Assembly (NCBI RefSeq): GCF_021129235.1
Contig: NZ_JAJOMA010000001.1
Location: 310,001 to 374,000, forward strand
Direction of reading: 5' to 3'
From: Kineosporia mesophila
GTDB taxonomy: Bacteria; Actinomycetota; Actinomycetes; Actinomycetales; Kineosporiaceae
DNA length: 64,000 nt
In this document: positions 17,726 through 26,102 of the stretch, one piece after another
Numbering within the stretch: the first letter of the stretch is position 1
Layout of the letters: every line of letters begins with the position of its first letter
Made by a program: the position numbers and the translations under genes
The notes under the pieces: model-generated
Seen by the model: only the letters and a program-made list of their open reading frames with translations
The model's database searches: none
What the model was told of the DNA's origin: nothing

Positions 17726-19102
17726 ATGGTCACGTTGAACCACGGCCCGTCGCGGCTGCCTGAGCCCCGCTCCCCGCATCCGGGGGACGCGGATCGCCAG
17801 GCTCCGGGGCACACGGTGCGTGTGCCCCGGCCGCGGCCGGCCCGGGTGGCGCGATCGGGGCGTGGTCCGGCCGAACCCCCGCCGGTGTCCACGGTCCGCG
17901 ACCTGGGCGGCTTCGTCCTGCGCCGGGCCGGGCAGGTGCTGGGCCGCCGGATCGGCCGGGTACTGAGCGAGAAGAACCGGCGCCGGGCCGGCCGGGTCTC
18001 GCGTCGTGGTGTGCGGGCCGTGCGCCGCTGGGTCGACCAGGGCAGCCGTCCCGGTCACCGCCGGGCCGGTCTGAACGTCACCGCGGCGGTCTCGTTCGCC
18101 CTCGTCGCGCGCTATGCCTCCGACTATCTGCCCGCCGCCTGCGTGGGTCTCTTCCTGGTGCTCGGCTCGGCCGTCGTGCGGCCCCGGCACCTGGTGCGTG
18201 ACGCCGCCCTGATCAGCGTGGTCGTGCTGGTCGTGCTCGCCCTGACCGGTCAGCAGTTCTGGTCGCTCCTGCCCGTCATTCTGGTGCTGCTCGGCGCCGT
18301 GCTGCTGGGCTGGCTGCAACGCCGCGAGCGCGAGGCCACCGACTCCGGGCTGCGCGACGCGACCACCGCCGATGCCGTGCTCATCGACCTGCGCAACGAG
18401 ATGCTGCTGCGCTCGGCCGGTCCCGACCTGCCGGCCGGCTGGCGGTTCGACACCGATCTGCGCCCGGCCTACGGCGACACCTTCAGCGGTGACTTCCTCG
18501 TCACCCAGCAGTCCGGCCCGGACTCGCTGGAGGTGGTCCTGGTCGACGTGTCCGGCAACGGCTACCAGGCCGGGGCCCGGGCGCTGCTGCTCGCCGGGGC
18601 GATGCGGGCCCTGCTCGACACGGTGCCCCCGTCGGTCTTCCTCGCCGCCGCCAATCACCACGTGGTGCAGCTGAGTACGGTCCTGGGTACCGAAGAGGGT
18701 TTCGCCACCGCGGTGCACATCAGCCTCGACCTGGCCGGGGGCGGTTTCGCGGTGCACGGCGCCGGGCACCCGCCGGTCGCGCACTACCACGCGGGTTCGG
18801 GTCGCTGGGACGTGCTCGACGGTGAACAGGGGCCGGCGCTGGGCCTGCTCGCCGGTGCCGCCTACCCGGCGATCACCGGGTGCCTGGACCGGGGCGACGC
18901 CCTCATGCTCTACACCGACGGGCTGGTGGAGAGCCGGCGGCTGGACGTGGGCCGGGGCATCGACCGGCTCGTCGGGCGCGCCGACCCGCTGATCGCGCGC
19001 GGGGTCGAGGGGGCCGCCGCCCGCATCACCGGGGCCATCCGCACCGAGGAGGGTGACGACCGCGCCCTGGTGATCATCCGCCGCGCCGTGACCGGCAGGT
19101 AG
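17726..19102 (+). CDS. SpoIIE-type PP2C protein phosphatase, membrane-bound
   Basis: A 458-residue sensor phosphatase. A basic cytoplasmic leader of about 115 residues is followed by hydrophobic segments (residues about 120-190, including LISVVVLVVLALTGQ and LLPVILVLLGAVLLGWL). The C-terminal SpoIIE/RsbU domain has VVLVDVSGNGYQAGARALLLAG with the metal Asp, GGFAVHGAGHPP and ALMLYTDGLVESR. Family members dephosphorylate anti-anti-sigma factors and so control alternative sigma factors or development. An AT-rich promoter-like stretch (GGTTATTTAGTTACAGTGTG) lies just upstream in 17680-17712. Confidence 0.9.
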   Translation: MVTLNHGPSRLPEPRSPHPGDADRQAPGHTVRVPRPRPARVARSGRGPAEPPPVSTVRDLGGFVLRRAGQVLGRRIGRVLSEKNRRRAGRVSRRGVRAVRRWVDQGSRPGHRRAGLNVTAAVSFALVARYASDYLPAACVGLFLVLGSAVVRPRHLVRDAALISVVVLVVLALTGQQFWSLLPVILVLLGAVLLGWLQRREREATDSGLRDATTADAVLIDLRNEMLLRSAGPDLPAGWRFDTDLRPAYGDTFSGDFLVTQQSGPDSLEVVLVDVSGNGYQAGARALLLAGAMRALLDTVPPSVFLAAANHHVVQLSTVLGTEEGFATAVHISLDLAGGGFAVHGAGHPPVAHYHAGSGRWDVLDGEQGPALGLLAGAAYPAITGCLDRGDALMLYTDGLVESRRLDVGRGIDRLVGRADPLIARGVEGAAARITGAIRTEEGDDRALVIIRRAVTGR

Positions 19103-19206
19103 CCTGATCGAAGACCCGCAGGTCATGGGCTGGGCATTGCTCCGAACGGGTCCCGCCTCCGGAAACGTCGCTCAAGCGGGGGTCAGGCCGGGTCGAGACA
19201 CCGTGT

Positions 19207-20313
19207 GTGCTGACCCGACGAACCCACCGCATCGCGATGCTCGGCCTCTGTGTCGCCGCCGCATCCGCCGCTGCGGCCGCCCCGTCACACGCCGACGTGG
19301 TGCCGGCCGACTCGTTGCTGGGCCGCACGCTGTACGTCTCGCCCCAGGGCAGTGACGGCACCACCCGGATGGCCGCCGCCAGGAACCCGCTGGCCACGAT
19401 CACCAAGGCGATCAAGCTGGCCCAGCCCGGTGACACCATCGTGGTCAAGGGTGGAACCTACGTCGGGGCAGCCGGTTACGGGGCCACCCCGGGCCGTTCC
19501 GACGCACCGATCCGCCTTCAGAACGCACCGGGTGAACGGGTCGTCATCCAAGGCACGTTACAGCTGGAGAACGCGGACTACTGGCGTGTCAGCGGCATCA
19601 ACGTCACCCGTGGCGCCGGTGACGGCCGCAAGGAGTTCCTGGTCAAGTTCGACGGCGGAACCGGCTGGTCGTTCGTCAATTCCGAGGTCTGGGGCACGAT
19701 CGGCGTGTCCAACGTGATGGTCAGCTCGTCGCCGAAGAACGGCACCCCGAAGAACTACCGGATCGCGGGCAACTGCATCCACGACAACAACGCCTCCGGC
19801 GGGGCGTTCATGAACTTCCACAACATCTACCTGATGCCCGGGTACCACTCGGGCCCGGGCGTGATCGAGCGGAACGTCTTGTTCGACACCGAGAACGGCG
19901 CCGCGATCAAGGCGGCCGGCCCGGACGCCGCCACCGGTGCCGCCGACGTCCGGATCCGCCGCAACACCATCACCCGCTCCGCCGCCGGCGTGATCATCGG
20001 GTACGCCAGCCGCCGGATCGAGGTCCGGAACAACCTCATCGCCCAGCAGCTGATGAAGCCCCCGCCCGGCGCGCAGTACGTGAAGAACTACAACGCGGCC
20101 GTGATCGGCAACCACGTCACCGGCAGCGGCAACAAGGTGGTCAGCACGGCGCTGTCCGGCTTCCCGAAGCTGATCAGCAACACCGGCGACAGCAGCCGCC
20201 CGGTCAAGGGAGCCCTGACCCGGCGCACCACCCCGAAATTCAGCGGCCGGGTGTCCTGCTCGGGCTTCGTGCCGGCGAGCAGCCCGGCCACCGAGTACGG
20301 CCGCTACAGCTGA
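19207..20313 (+). CDS. secreted parallel beta-helix (pectate lyase-like) protein
   Basis: A 368-residue exported protein starting at GTG 19207 with a signal peptide ending ASAAAAAPSHA. The body begins LYVSPQGSDGTTRMAAARNPLATITKAI, the DUF1565/right-handed beta-helix signature of pectate lyases and PelL-like polysaccharide-binding proteins, and continues with repeated N-x-I/V-x-N turns. No specific catalytic set of Asp/Arg residues could be fixed, so polysaccharide lyase activity is likely but unproven. A long hairpin follows the stop. Confidence 0.85.
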   Translation: MLTRRTHRIAMLGLCVAAASAAAAAPSHADVVPADSLLGRTLYVSPQGSDGTTRMAAARNPLATITKAIKLAQPGDTIVVKGGTYVGAAGYGATPGRSDAPIRLQNAPGERVVIQGTLQLENADYWRVSGINVTRGAGDGRKEFLVKFDGGTGWSFVNSEVWGTIGVSNVMVSSSPKNGTPKNYRIAGNCIHDNNASGGAFMNFHNIYLMPGYHSGPGVIERNVLFDTENGAAIKAAGPDAATGAADVRIRRNTITRSAAGVIIGYASRRIEVRNNLIAQQLMKPPPGAQYVKNYNAAVIGNHVTGSGNKVVSTALSGFPKLISNTGDSSRPVKGALTRRTTPKFSGRVSCSGFVPASSPATEYGRYS

Positions 20314-20326
20314 CCCGCCCCCCTTC

Positions 20327-20409
20327 CGTGATCATGCAAAACCTCCCCGGTGTTCTAGAACTGTGAACAGCTGAGTTCTAGAACTCCGGGGAGGTTTTGC
20401 ATGATCACG
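20327..20409. repeat. dispersed inverted repeat, copy 4 (longest)
   Basis: Two 36-bp arms (20327-20362 and 20374-20409) match at 35 of 36 positions around an 11-base loop. The outer 24 bp are the shared core CGTGATCATGCAAAACCTCC; the inner 12 bp (GTTCTAGAACT-like) are specific to this copy. Directly downstream of the beta-helix gene, it would form a very stable hairpin. Confidence 0.85.
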
Positions 20410-20415
20410 AGGGTT

Positions 20416-20718
20416 TTAGCGGGTCAGGCCTAACACCACACGGCCCCGGGTGTCCTCCGCACCCACGAAGCCCTCGGGCGATCCGGTCCGATCACGATGC
20501 GAGACGTTCTTCTCACCCCCACCCGTCCGGGCTGTCCTTGCTGGTGAGATCTCCAGGTCGAAGTCGTCGCTCAGCCCGGTCCCGGCCAGGTCGTGCTTCA
20601 GGCTCTCGGTGGCCCTCGCGGTGATCGCGTCGATCAGGACGTCTTCCTGATCGGCCGGGCCCAGTTCTCGACGAACCGCGAGAGCGGCGACAGGGCTGAT
20701 GGCTTGGACTGCGGGCAA
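20416..20718 (-). pseudogene. orphan reading frame, possible gene remnant
   Basis: A 100-codon open frame with the local high-GC third positions at its 5' end (ISPVAALAVRRELGPADQEDV and LKHDLAGTGLSDDFDLEI look protein-like) but no proper start: the only candidate is a TTG inside a hairpin arm. The 3' end has poorer codon use. It reads like the 3' portion of a lost gene. No family was recognised. Together with two hairpins this is all I see in the 500-base gap 20314-20814. Confidence 0.3.
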
Positions 20719-20766
20719 ATCCTTCCATCGGCGGTGACCCGCAGCCGGACGGAAGGATTTGCCCGC
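20711..20766. repeat. 16-bp perfect inverted repeat
   Basis: GCGGGCAAATCCTTCC (20711-20726) and its exact complement (20751-20766) flank a 24-base spacer. It lies 50 bases beyond the stop of the minus-strand LysM-BTAD gene, so it may terminate the tad operon, or be a remnant of a small mobile element. Confidence 0.7.
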
Positions 20767-20814
20767 GTATGCAGATGAACTGCGAACCTGCGGGATCTGC
20801 CCTCGAAAAATGCC

Positions 20815-23800
20815 CTAGTGGCTGCCCGTCCGGACCTGAGAGCTGCCCGCCAGGTGATCGATCAGGGTCGTCGTCTCCGGTTCCATGTCCACGCCCGACG
20901 AGGCCAGCACGAACCGCACGTGGTCGGCCACGTCGTTCAGCCGCGACAGGCCACCGAGCGCGTACTCGGCCCGGATGATGTAGCGCCACAGGTGCTGCGC
21001 GTGCGGCACCGCCCGCAGCCCGGCGGTCGCGGCCTGCTCGACGGCCAGCTGGTCACCGTCTTCCGAGGCGATCTTGCACAGGCGGCTCGCGGCGTCGAGC
21101 ACCAGGTGCTCGGCCTGCCGTTCGATACCCGTGCGCGGCACCCAGGTGTACGTGCCGTGGGCAATGCCCCCGATCAGCGGACCACGCACCAGGTGCAGCG
21201 CCCGAACCAGCAGATCTCGTTCGCGGGCGCGGTCTTTCGTGCGGTCGGCGCGAGCGGTCAGGGTGCGCAGCACGTCCCAGTCGCAGGGCACGTCCGAGCT
21301 CAGCCGCAGCCGTCCGTCCGTGCCCTCGCGCAGCCGGGGATGGCCGGAACCGTCGGTCCCCAGCCAGTCGCGCACCTCGGCCAGCATGTCGTCGCGCACG
21401 TCGGCCGTCACCCCGCGCGGCCAGATCGCCGAGCCCAGCACGGTCGGGTGCGTACCGGCCGGGTGCAGGGCCAGGTAGGCCAGGATCTCCTCGGCCACGA
21501 TCTGGCGGCGCGGATCGATCGAGCCGGGTGCCTGCACCTCGACCTCGCCGAGGATCGCCACCCGCACCGCGGCCTGGGCCCAGGTGATGTCGTCGGTCTC
21601 GACCACCCCGTCCGGCTCGGCCACCCGCTCGCCCTGCGGCCCGCTCGCGGTGGGCAGGTCGGGCGTGCCGGCCGAGACGAACAGCGAGTGCAGCCGCTCG
21701 ATACTGCCGTCGCCCAGCCGGTTCGCCGTCACCTGGAGCGAAAGCTCTTCGCAGGTCAGCACTCCGTTGTCGTCCACCTGCAGACGCCAGCGGGCGCCGG
21801 GCAGGTCGCCGGCGATCACGACGGCCAGGTCCGCGCCGCGCCCGACCACGGCCTGCAGCCGGGACGCGGTCTGCACGGTCAGCGGGGCGCCGTAGATCGC
21901 GACGCGTTCCGGGCGGCTGCCCGGGGCCGGGCCACCGGTCAGGATCTGCACCGGACCCGTGCGCGGCATCCGGCTCTGGCCCTGTTCCAGTTGCTCGGTA
22001 AGGTCTTTCGCGCCGTTGCAGGGAATCAGCCGGCCCGCCGCGATGGCCGGCAGCGCCGGAGGCAGATCGGCTGTCAGCACCTCGATGCCCCGCGACCAGG
22101 GGTTACCGGCCAGGCCCAGCGCCAGGGCCCGCACCACCGCGGCGGACATCGCCGGGCTGCCGACCACCGCGACCGGTCCGGCCGCGGCCCCCAGATTGAT
22201 CAGGGCGTCCCGGCCCAGCTGGTCGCGCCCGACCGAGGCGAGCAGCGGGTAGGCACTGTCGCCGTGCGCCACCAGGTGCTGGGCGTCGGCGTAGGTCAGA
22301 CGCCAGCGCAGGCCGTCGTCGAGACCGGCCCAGGGCGGCGGTGCGGACGGGTGGGCCATGGTCAGGAGCAGGTCCAGGCCCTCGTCGTCGACCACCGCGC
22401 CGTAGGCCTGGGGGAGCGGGAGCTGGGCCTCGCGGCAGGCCCGGGGCAGCGAGCGCAGCGCCAGGTCGAGCAGGGCACCGCGGTCGGCGTCCGCCCCCGT
22501 GCGCAGCCAGACCTCGGTGTCCCGGTCGACCTCGCCGGGCTCGTCCGGCCCACCGCGCCGGCGGCGCCGGATCAGCAGCAGGGTGCCCAGCAGGGCGGCC
22601 GTCACCAGACCGGCGCCGATCAGTTCGGCCGGCAGTCCGGGACCGTCCGAAGAACCCTGGTCCGCCGAGACTTCCGGCTGCCCGACCACCTGACCGTCGC
22701 CCTGCGCGGTGTCCCGGGGCACTGCCGCCGAAGGGGCGGTGGTCTCGTTCGCGCTCGGGGGCGCCTGGGCGGCACTGCTTGAGGACGTCGTTGTCGCCGC
22801 AGTTGTCGACGTCGCCGTCGAGGTCCCGGTGGACGGTGAAACCCTTGCGGTGCTGGGGGAAGCGCCGGAAGTCGCGGCTCCGGAAGCACCGGCTCCGGGA
22901 ACATGGGCGCCGGACGATGCGGCGCCGGACGATGCGGCGCCGGACGTCGCCGAGCCGGAGGAGGCCGCCGCGCCACCCGGGCGGGTGGTGCCGCGCGGAG
23001 GAGTCGGGTCGGTCGGCAGAACCATGCCCTGGCCGACCACGTCCGGATGCTGCGACGCGACGTAGCGCGGGTCGCCGGGCTCCGGCACCCCGCTGTACAC
23101 CGAACCTCTGGCCGCCGATCCACCGGATGCCGACCCACCGGATGCCGACCCACCGGAAGCGGAGCCACCGGAAGCGGAGCCACCGGAAGCGGAGCCACCG
23201 GAAGCGGAGCCACCGGAAGCGGAGCCACCGGAAGCGGAGCCACCGGAAGCGGAGCCACCGGACGCCGATCCACCCGCGGTCGATCCACCGGAGGCCGATC
23301 CGCTCGTAGCCGAAGCACTCGGTGCCGCCGACCGACCCGGCGTCGCTGATCCACCGGGGGCCGACCGCCGCGGCGTGGGCGCCGCAGTCGGTGCGACGGA
23401 CGCCCCGGACCCCGAACCAGGTCCCGAACTCTGCCCGGAGCCTTGCCCGGAGCCCTGTCCAGAAGCCTGTCCAGAACCTTGTCCCGCACTCTGCCCGGCC
23501 CCACCGCCCTGCTGACCACTCTGACCCTGGGTGCCCCCCGAGCCCTGAGCGCCACTCTGGTCGCCGCTCCCCGCCCCGCTGTCCTGCCCACCCGGTGGCC
23601 GGGCCCCCTCGTCCGCACCCGGATCCGCATCCGACCCGGCACTTCGATCAGCCACCCACCGGGAGACCCCCACCGCGTCCTCGGGCATGATCAGCCGCCA
23701 TCCCGGCTGGATCAATCGCGCAAGGTGCAACGAGCGCCCGTCGGGCTGGGTTCGTCCCTCATTGAGGCGGTAGATCTCGTGGTAGCGCCGCCCGTCACCG

Positions 23801-24564
23801 AGATGACGCTCGGCGATCTCCCAGAGCGTGTCGTGATGACGCCCGGCGGTGGGCTGCACGACGTAGACCTTGTGCCCGTCCAGGGCCAGTTCCTCACGGC
23901 TGGTCAGGCCGCTGGTCTCCCGCTCGGCCCGGGCGGCGGCGCGGCGCGCGGTCGCCGCCTCGGCCGCGGCCTGCTGCGCGGTCAGGTGCCGGGAGGAGCC
24001 GTGACTGACGGTCTGCACCTGAGGCGCCGCGGTGTTCGCGTCGAAGACGTAGAGGGTGTCGGGGTCGGACGAGGCCGCCACGCTGATGGACGACGCGGCC
24101 CGGGCGGGCCCCAGGTCGGCCCGGGGTGCGGCCTGCGCGATACCCATCTGCCCGGCCATCACCCCGACCAGCAGCATCGACCCGACCAGCCACCGGGCCA
24201 GACGCTGGCTCGGCCCGGACAACGGCACCGGTGCGGCCAGCACGCCGCCCCGCAGGGCCGCGCCGATCTCGACCAGCACACAGATCACGAACTGCAGCCA
24301 GGCCAGCGCGGCCACGACCACCAGCACGGCGAGCACCTGATCGATGCCGAGAGTTCCGGTCAGGGTCAGGGTCTGGGAGAGACGGCCGTTCTGCAGCAGC
24401 GGCTCGGCCAGCACGTAGAGCCCGGCGGGCAGGCCCACGACCAGCGCGAGCAGCCCCAGCCCCGCGAACAGGGCCCCGAGTTTCGAACGGCGTGGTGCGA
24501 GCGGCTCCTGCTGGGTGAACCGGCCGGCCCCTGTCGCCGGCCGGTCCGCGGAATGCGCGGTCAT
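20815..24564 (-). CDS. LysM- and BTAD-domain membrane protein of the tad operon
   Basis: A 1249-residue protein and the last gene of the tad operon. Order: three N-terminal hydrophobic segments (about residues 30-145), a LysM-like domain (about 225-295, HHDTLWEIAERHLGDGRRY then LIQPGWRLIMPED), a low-complexity Gly/Ser/Pro/Gln region with a 5-residue tandem repeat (about 425-481), one more membrane helix (about 645-665, LIGAGLVTAALLGTLLLIRR), a cytoplasmic domain, and a C-terminal bacterial transcriptional activator domain (about 1000-1249, beginning VRVAILGEVEVQAPG). BTAD is normally found in SARP regulators. The layout suggests an envelope-to-cytoplasm link between peptidoglycan and pilus control. 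Its ATG overlaps the upstream TGA. Confidence 0.85.
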   Translation of the reverse strand: MTAHSADRPATGAGRFTQQEPLAPRRSKLGALFAGLGLLALVVGLPAGLYVLAEPLLQNGRLSQTLTLTGTLGIDQVLAVLVVVAALAWLQFVICVLVEIGAALRGGVLAAPVPLSGPSQRLARWLVGSMLLVGVMAGQMGIAQAAPRADLGPARAASSISVAASSDPDTLYVFDANTAAPQVQTVSHGSSRHLTAQQAAAEAATARRAAARAERETSGLTSREELALDGHKVYVVQPTAGRHHDTLWEIAERHLGDGRRYHEIYRLNEGRTQPDGRSLHLARLIQPGWRLIMPEDAVGVSRWVADRSAGSDADPGADEGARPPGGQDSGAGSGDQSGAQGSGGTQGQSGQQGGGAGQSAGQGSGQASGQGSGQGSGQSSGPGSGSGASVAPTAAPTPRRSAPGGSATPGRSAAPSASATSGSASGGSTAGGSASGGSASGGSASGGSASGGSASGGSASGGSASGGSASGGSASGGSASGGSAARGSVYSGVPEPGDPRYVASQHPDVVGQGMVLPTDPTPPRGTTRPGGAAASSGSATSGAASSGAASSGAHVPGAGASGAATSGASPSTARVSPSTGTSTATSTTAATTTSSSSAAQAPPSANETTAPSAAVPRDTAQGDGQVVGQPEVSADQGSSDGPGLPAELIGAGLVTAALLGTLLLIRRRRRGGPDEPGEVDRDTEVWLRTGADADRGALLDLALRSLPRACREAQLPLPQAYGAVVDDEGLDLLLTMAHPSAPPPWAGLDDGLRWRLTYADAQHLVAHGDSAYPLLASVGRDQLGRDALINLGAAAGPVAVVGSPAMSAAVVRALALGLAGNPWSRGIEVLTADLPPALPAIAAGRLIPCNGAKDLTEQLEQGQSRMPRTGPVQILTGGPAPGSRPERVAIYGAPLTVQTASRLQAVVGRGADLAVVIAGDLPGARWRLQVDDNGVLTCEELSLQVTANRLGDGSIERLHSLFVSAGTPDLPTASGPQGERVAEPDGVVETDDITWAQAAVRVAILGEVEVQAPGSIDPRRQIVAEEILAYLALHPAGTHPTVLGSAIWPRGVTADVRDDMLAEVRDWLGTDGSGHPRLREGTDGRLRLSSDVPCDWDVLRTLTARADRTKDRARERDLLVRALHLVRGPLIGGIAHGTYTWVPRTGIERQAEHLVLDAASRLCKIASEDGDQLAVEQAATAGLRAVPHAQHLWRYIIRAEYALGGLSRLNDVADHVRFVLASSGVDMEPETTTLIDHLAGSSQVRTGSH
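23120..23290 (-). repeat. 15-bp coding tandem repeat (Gly-Gly-Ser-Ala-Ser)
   Basis: More than seven exact copies of CCACCGGAAGCGGAG (23150-23260) with degenerate copies on both sides encode a flexible GGSAS linker between the LysM and transmembrane parts of the LysM-BTAD protein. Copy number is likely to vary between strains. Confidence 0.9.
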
Positions 24565-24998
24565 GGCAAGCCCTCCCCGGTGATGCCCACCGCCGGCCGG
24601 GCCTGGCCCTGGGCGGTCACGGTGAAACTGTTGAAGAAGATCAGAGAAAGCAGTGTGGTCTTCTGCTGGATCGTCGCCCGCACCGAGACCTGTTCGGTGG
24701 TCGCGTCGATCTCCACGCCGGACGCCGGATAGCTGCGGGCGGCCAGGAATTTCGCGGCCGCCTGCTGAGCGGCCCCCGGATCGACGAGCACCGTTCCGTC
24801 GGCCCGGAGGGTGTCCACCTGAATCTCCCGGGCTCCGGCGCGCGCGGCCTGCTCCACGTCGTCCGTCACCCGTTGCCGGGCGTTGATCGCCAGGCCGCCG
24901 TCCACCACGAGCCCGGCCAGCACGAGCAGGACCACGGCGAAGGCCACCACGAAAACCGTGGCCTGGCCGGAGTCGTCCCGCCGGATCGGCGCTCTCAC
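24561..24998 (-). CDS. TadG/TadE-like pilus assembly protein
   Basis: A 145-residue minor pilin-like protein. DDSGQATVFVVAFAVVLLVL is a typical TadG-type start, with the processing-site Gly before a hydrophobic helix; the remainder is DGGLAINARQRVTDDVEQAARAGAREI, common in actinobacterial Tad clusters. The GTG start overlaps the upstream stop (GTGA), and the stop overlaps the next ATG (ATGA). It likely sits in the membrane and helps assembly or anchoring of the Flp fibre. Confidence 0.85.
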   Translation of the reverse strand: MRAPIRRDDSGQATVFVVAFAVVLLVLAGLVVDGGLAINARQRVTDDVEQAARAGAREIQVDTLRADGTVLVDPGAAQQAAAKFLAARSYPASGVEIDATTEQVSVRATIQQKTTLLSLIFFNSFTVTAQGQARPAVGITGEGLP

Positions 24999-25429
24999 GG
25001 CGTACCTCCGTTACCTGTGCGGCGGTAGATGTCCAGCGGAGCCGAGCTGGTGGCCCGCACCGTGACCGTGCCGGGCAGTCCCAGCAGGCCCAGGTCGTCG
25101 ACCGGTACCCGGCAGCTCAGTTCCGTCTCGATCATCCCGCCGGCTACGAAATTGCCGGTCAGGCCGACCGTCTCGCATGTCCAGCGACCGCCCAGCGAGG
25201 CGTTCGCGGTGGCGCTCGCCGCCGCCCGGGCCGACCCGATGTCGCGTTCCAGCGACGCCGCGCGCACCGCGTCGCGGCTCGCCGCCTCGACGTCGCCGCG
25301 TACCGCCACGTACCGGCCGAACGCGATCACGAGCAGCATGAAGGCCACGAGTACCGGGGTGATGAGCACGACCTCGACGCTCATCGAACCCCGGTCCCGC
25401 GTCCGTTGCGAGAACGGCTGCCTCGTCAT
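24995..25429 (-). CDS. TadE family pilus assembly protein
   Basis: A 144-residue pseudopilin. RDRGSMSVEVVLITPVLVAFMLL carries the Gly-(processing)-x5-Glu arrangement of TadE-like prepilins, with Glu five residues after the presumed cleavage, then a single helix. Three Cys lie in the globular part. Start and stop both overlap neighbours by four bases, so it belongs to the tad operon. Confidence 0.87.
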   Translation of the reverse strand: MTRQPFSQRTRDRGSMSVEVVLITPVLVAFMLLVIAFGRYVAVRGDVEAASRDAVRAASLERDIGSARAAASATANASLGGRWTCETVGLTGNFVAGGMIETELSCRVPVDDLGLLGLPGTVTVRATSSAPLDIYRRTGNGGTP

Positions 25430-25827
25430 AGATCCGGCCTGAATTCCTCGATGGGCCCCTGCACGACCTGCCGGATCCGGATTCCCGGGATGCCCGGCAC
25501 CACCTGAACGCCCTTACCCGTCACCACAGCCCGAACCTCGTCGTTGCCGACCGCGGCCACCTGTACCGAAACGTCCTCAATGACACCCGAACCGACCTGG
25601 GACGCATAGGCGCGCCCGCGCGCCTCGGCCATGCCAATTGCCGCGGAACCGCCGTTGGTGCGCGCCACCCGGGCCGCCTCCCTGGCGGCCGCGGAGGCCG
25701 CCTGATTGCCGAGGAACAACAGCGCCGCCTGCACGGTCGCGAAGATCACGAAGATCAGGATCGGCATGTAGAGCGCCAGTTCGATGGTGCTGGCGCCCCG
25801 GTCGCGGCGAAATCCCCGGACGGTCAG
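25426..25827 (-). CDS. TadE family protein (probable CTG start)
   Basis: A 133-residue TadE-like prepilin. RRDRGASTIELALYMPILIF shows the Gly cleavage site, Glu+5 and hydrophobic helix. No ATG, GTG or TTG stands close enough upstream: the frame stays open to 26088 but that part is the shadow of the pilin gene. A CTG at 25827 overlaps the pilin stop (CTGA) and would give a ten-residue basic leader, LTVRGFRRDRG, just what prepilin peptidase substrates need. This is the second CTGA start in the window. Confidence 0.8.
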   Translation of the reverse strand: MTVRGFRRDRGASTIELALYMPILIFVIFATVQAALLFLGNQAASAAAREAARVARTNGGSAAIGMAEARGRAYASQVGSGVIEDVSVQVAAVGNDEVRAVVTGKGVQVVPGIPGIRIRQVVQGPIEEFRPDL

Positions 25828-26072
25828 ATGGCGCCGGTGTCCAGGTTGATGCTGGTGGCCTTGGCCTTGAGCTTGTTCGCCAGCAGCAGGCCCACGGCGG
25901 CCGCGATCCCGACCAGCAGCGCCGAGATCACCACCCATTCCACCACCGACGCGCCGCGGTCGACCGGCCCCCGGATGACGCGGGCCCGGGCCCGGTCGAC
26001 CCGCCCGCGGACGATCATTTCTCCGTACCCGGGCAGCGTGGCCGGGTCGAACCGGAACGGTCCGCTCTTCAT
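25824..26072 (-). CDS. Flp-type pilin-like small protein
   Basis: An 82-residue protein with a long leader (about 38 residues), then DRGASVVEWVVISALLVGIA: prepilin Gly, Glu at +5 and a single hydrophobic helix, ending with a short Lys-rich tail. This is the size and layout of Flp/TadE-class pilin subunits and it lies between tadC and tadE, the usual place. ATG at 26072 is preferred (GGAG seven bases upstream on the minus strand); a GTG sits one codon earlier. Likely the major pilin, but that is inference. Confidence 0.78.
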   Translation of the reverse strand: MKSGPFRFDPATLPGYGEMIVRGRVDRARARVIRGPVDRGASVVEWVVISALLVGIAAAVGLLLANKLKAKATSINLDTGAI

Positions 26073-26102
26073 CACGTTTCTCCTTCATCGGGACACTTCA
26101 GA

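Noticed and set aside
22341-23309. Repetitive Arg/Ser-rich plus-strand frame
   Set aside because: Antisense reading of the GGSAS repeats in the LysM-BTAD gene.
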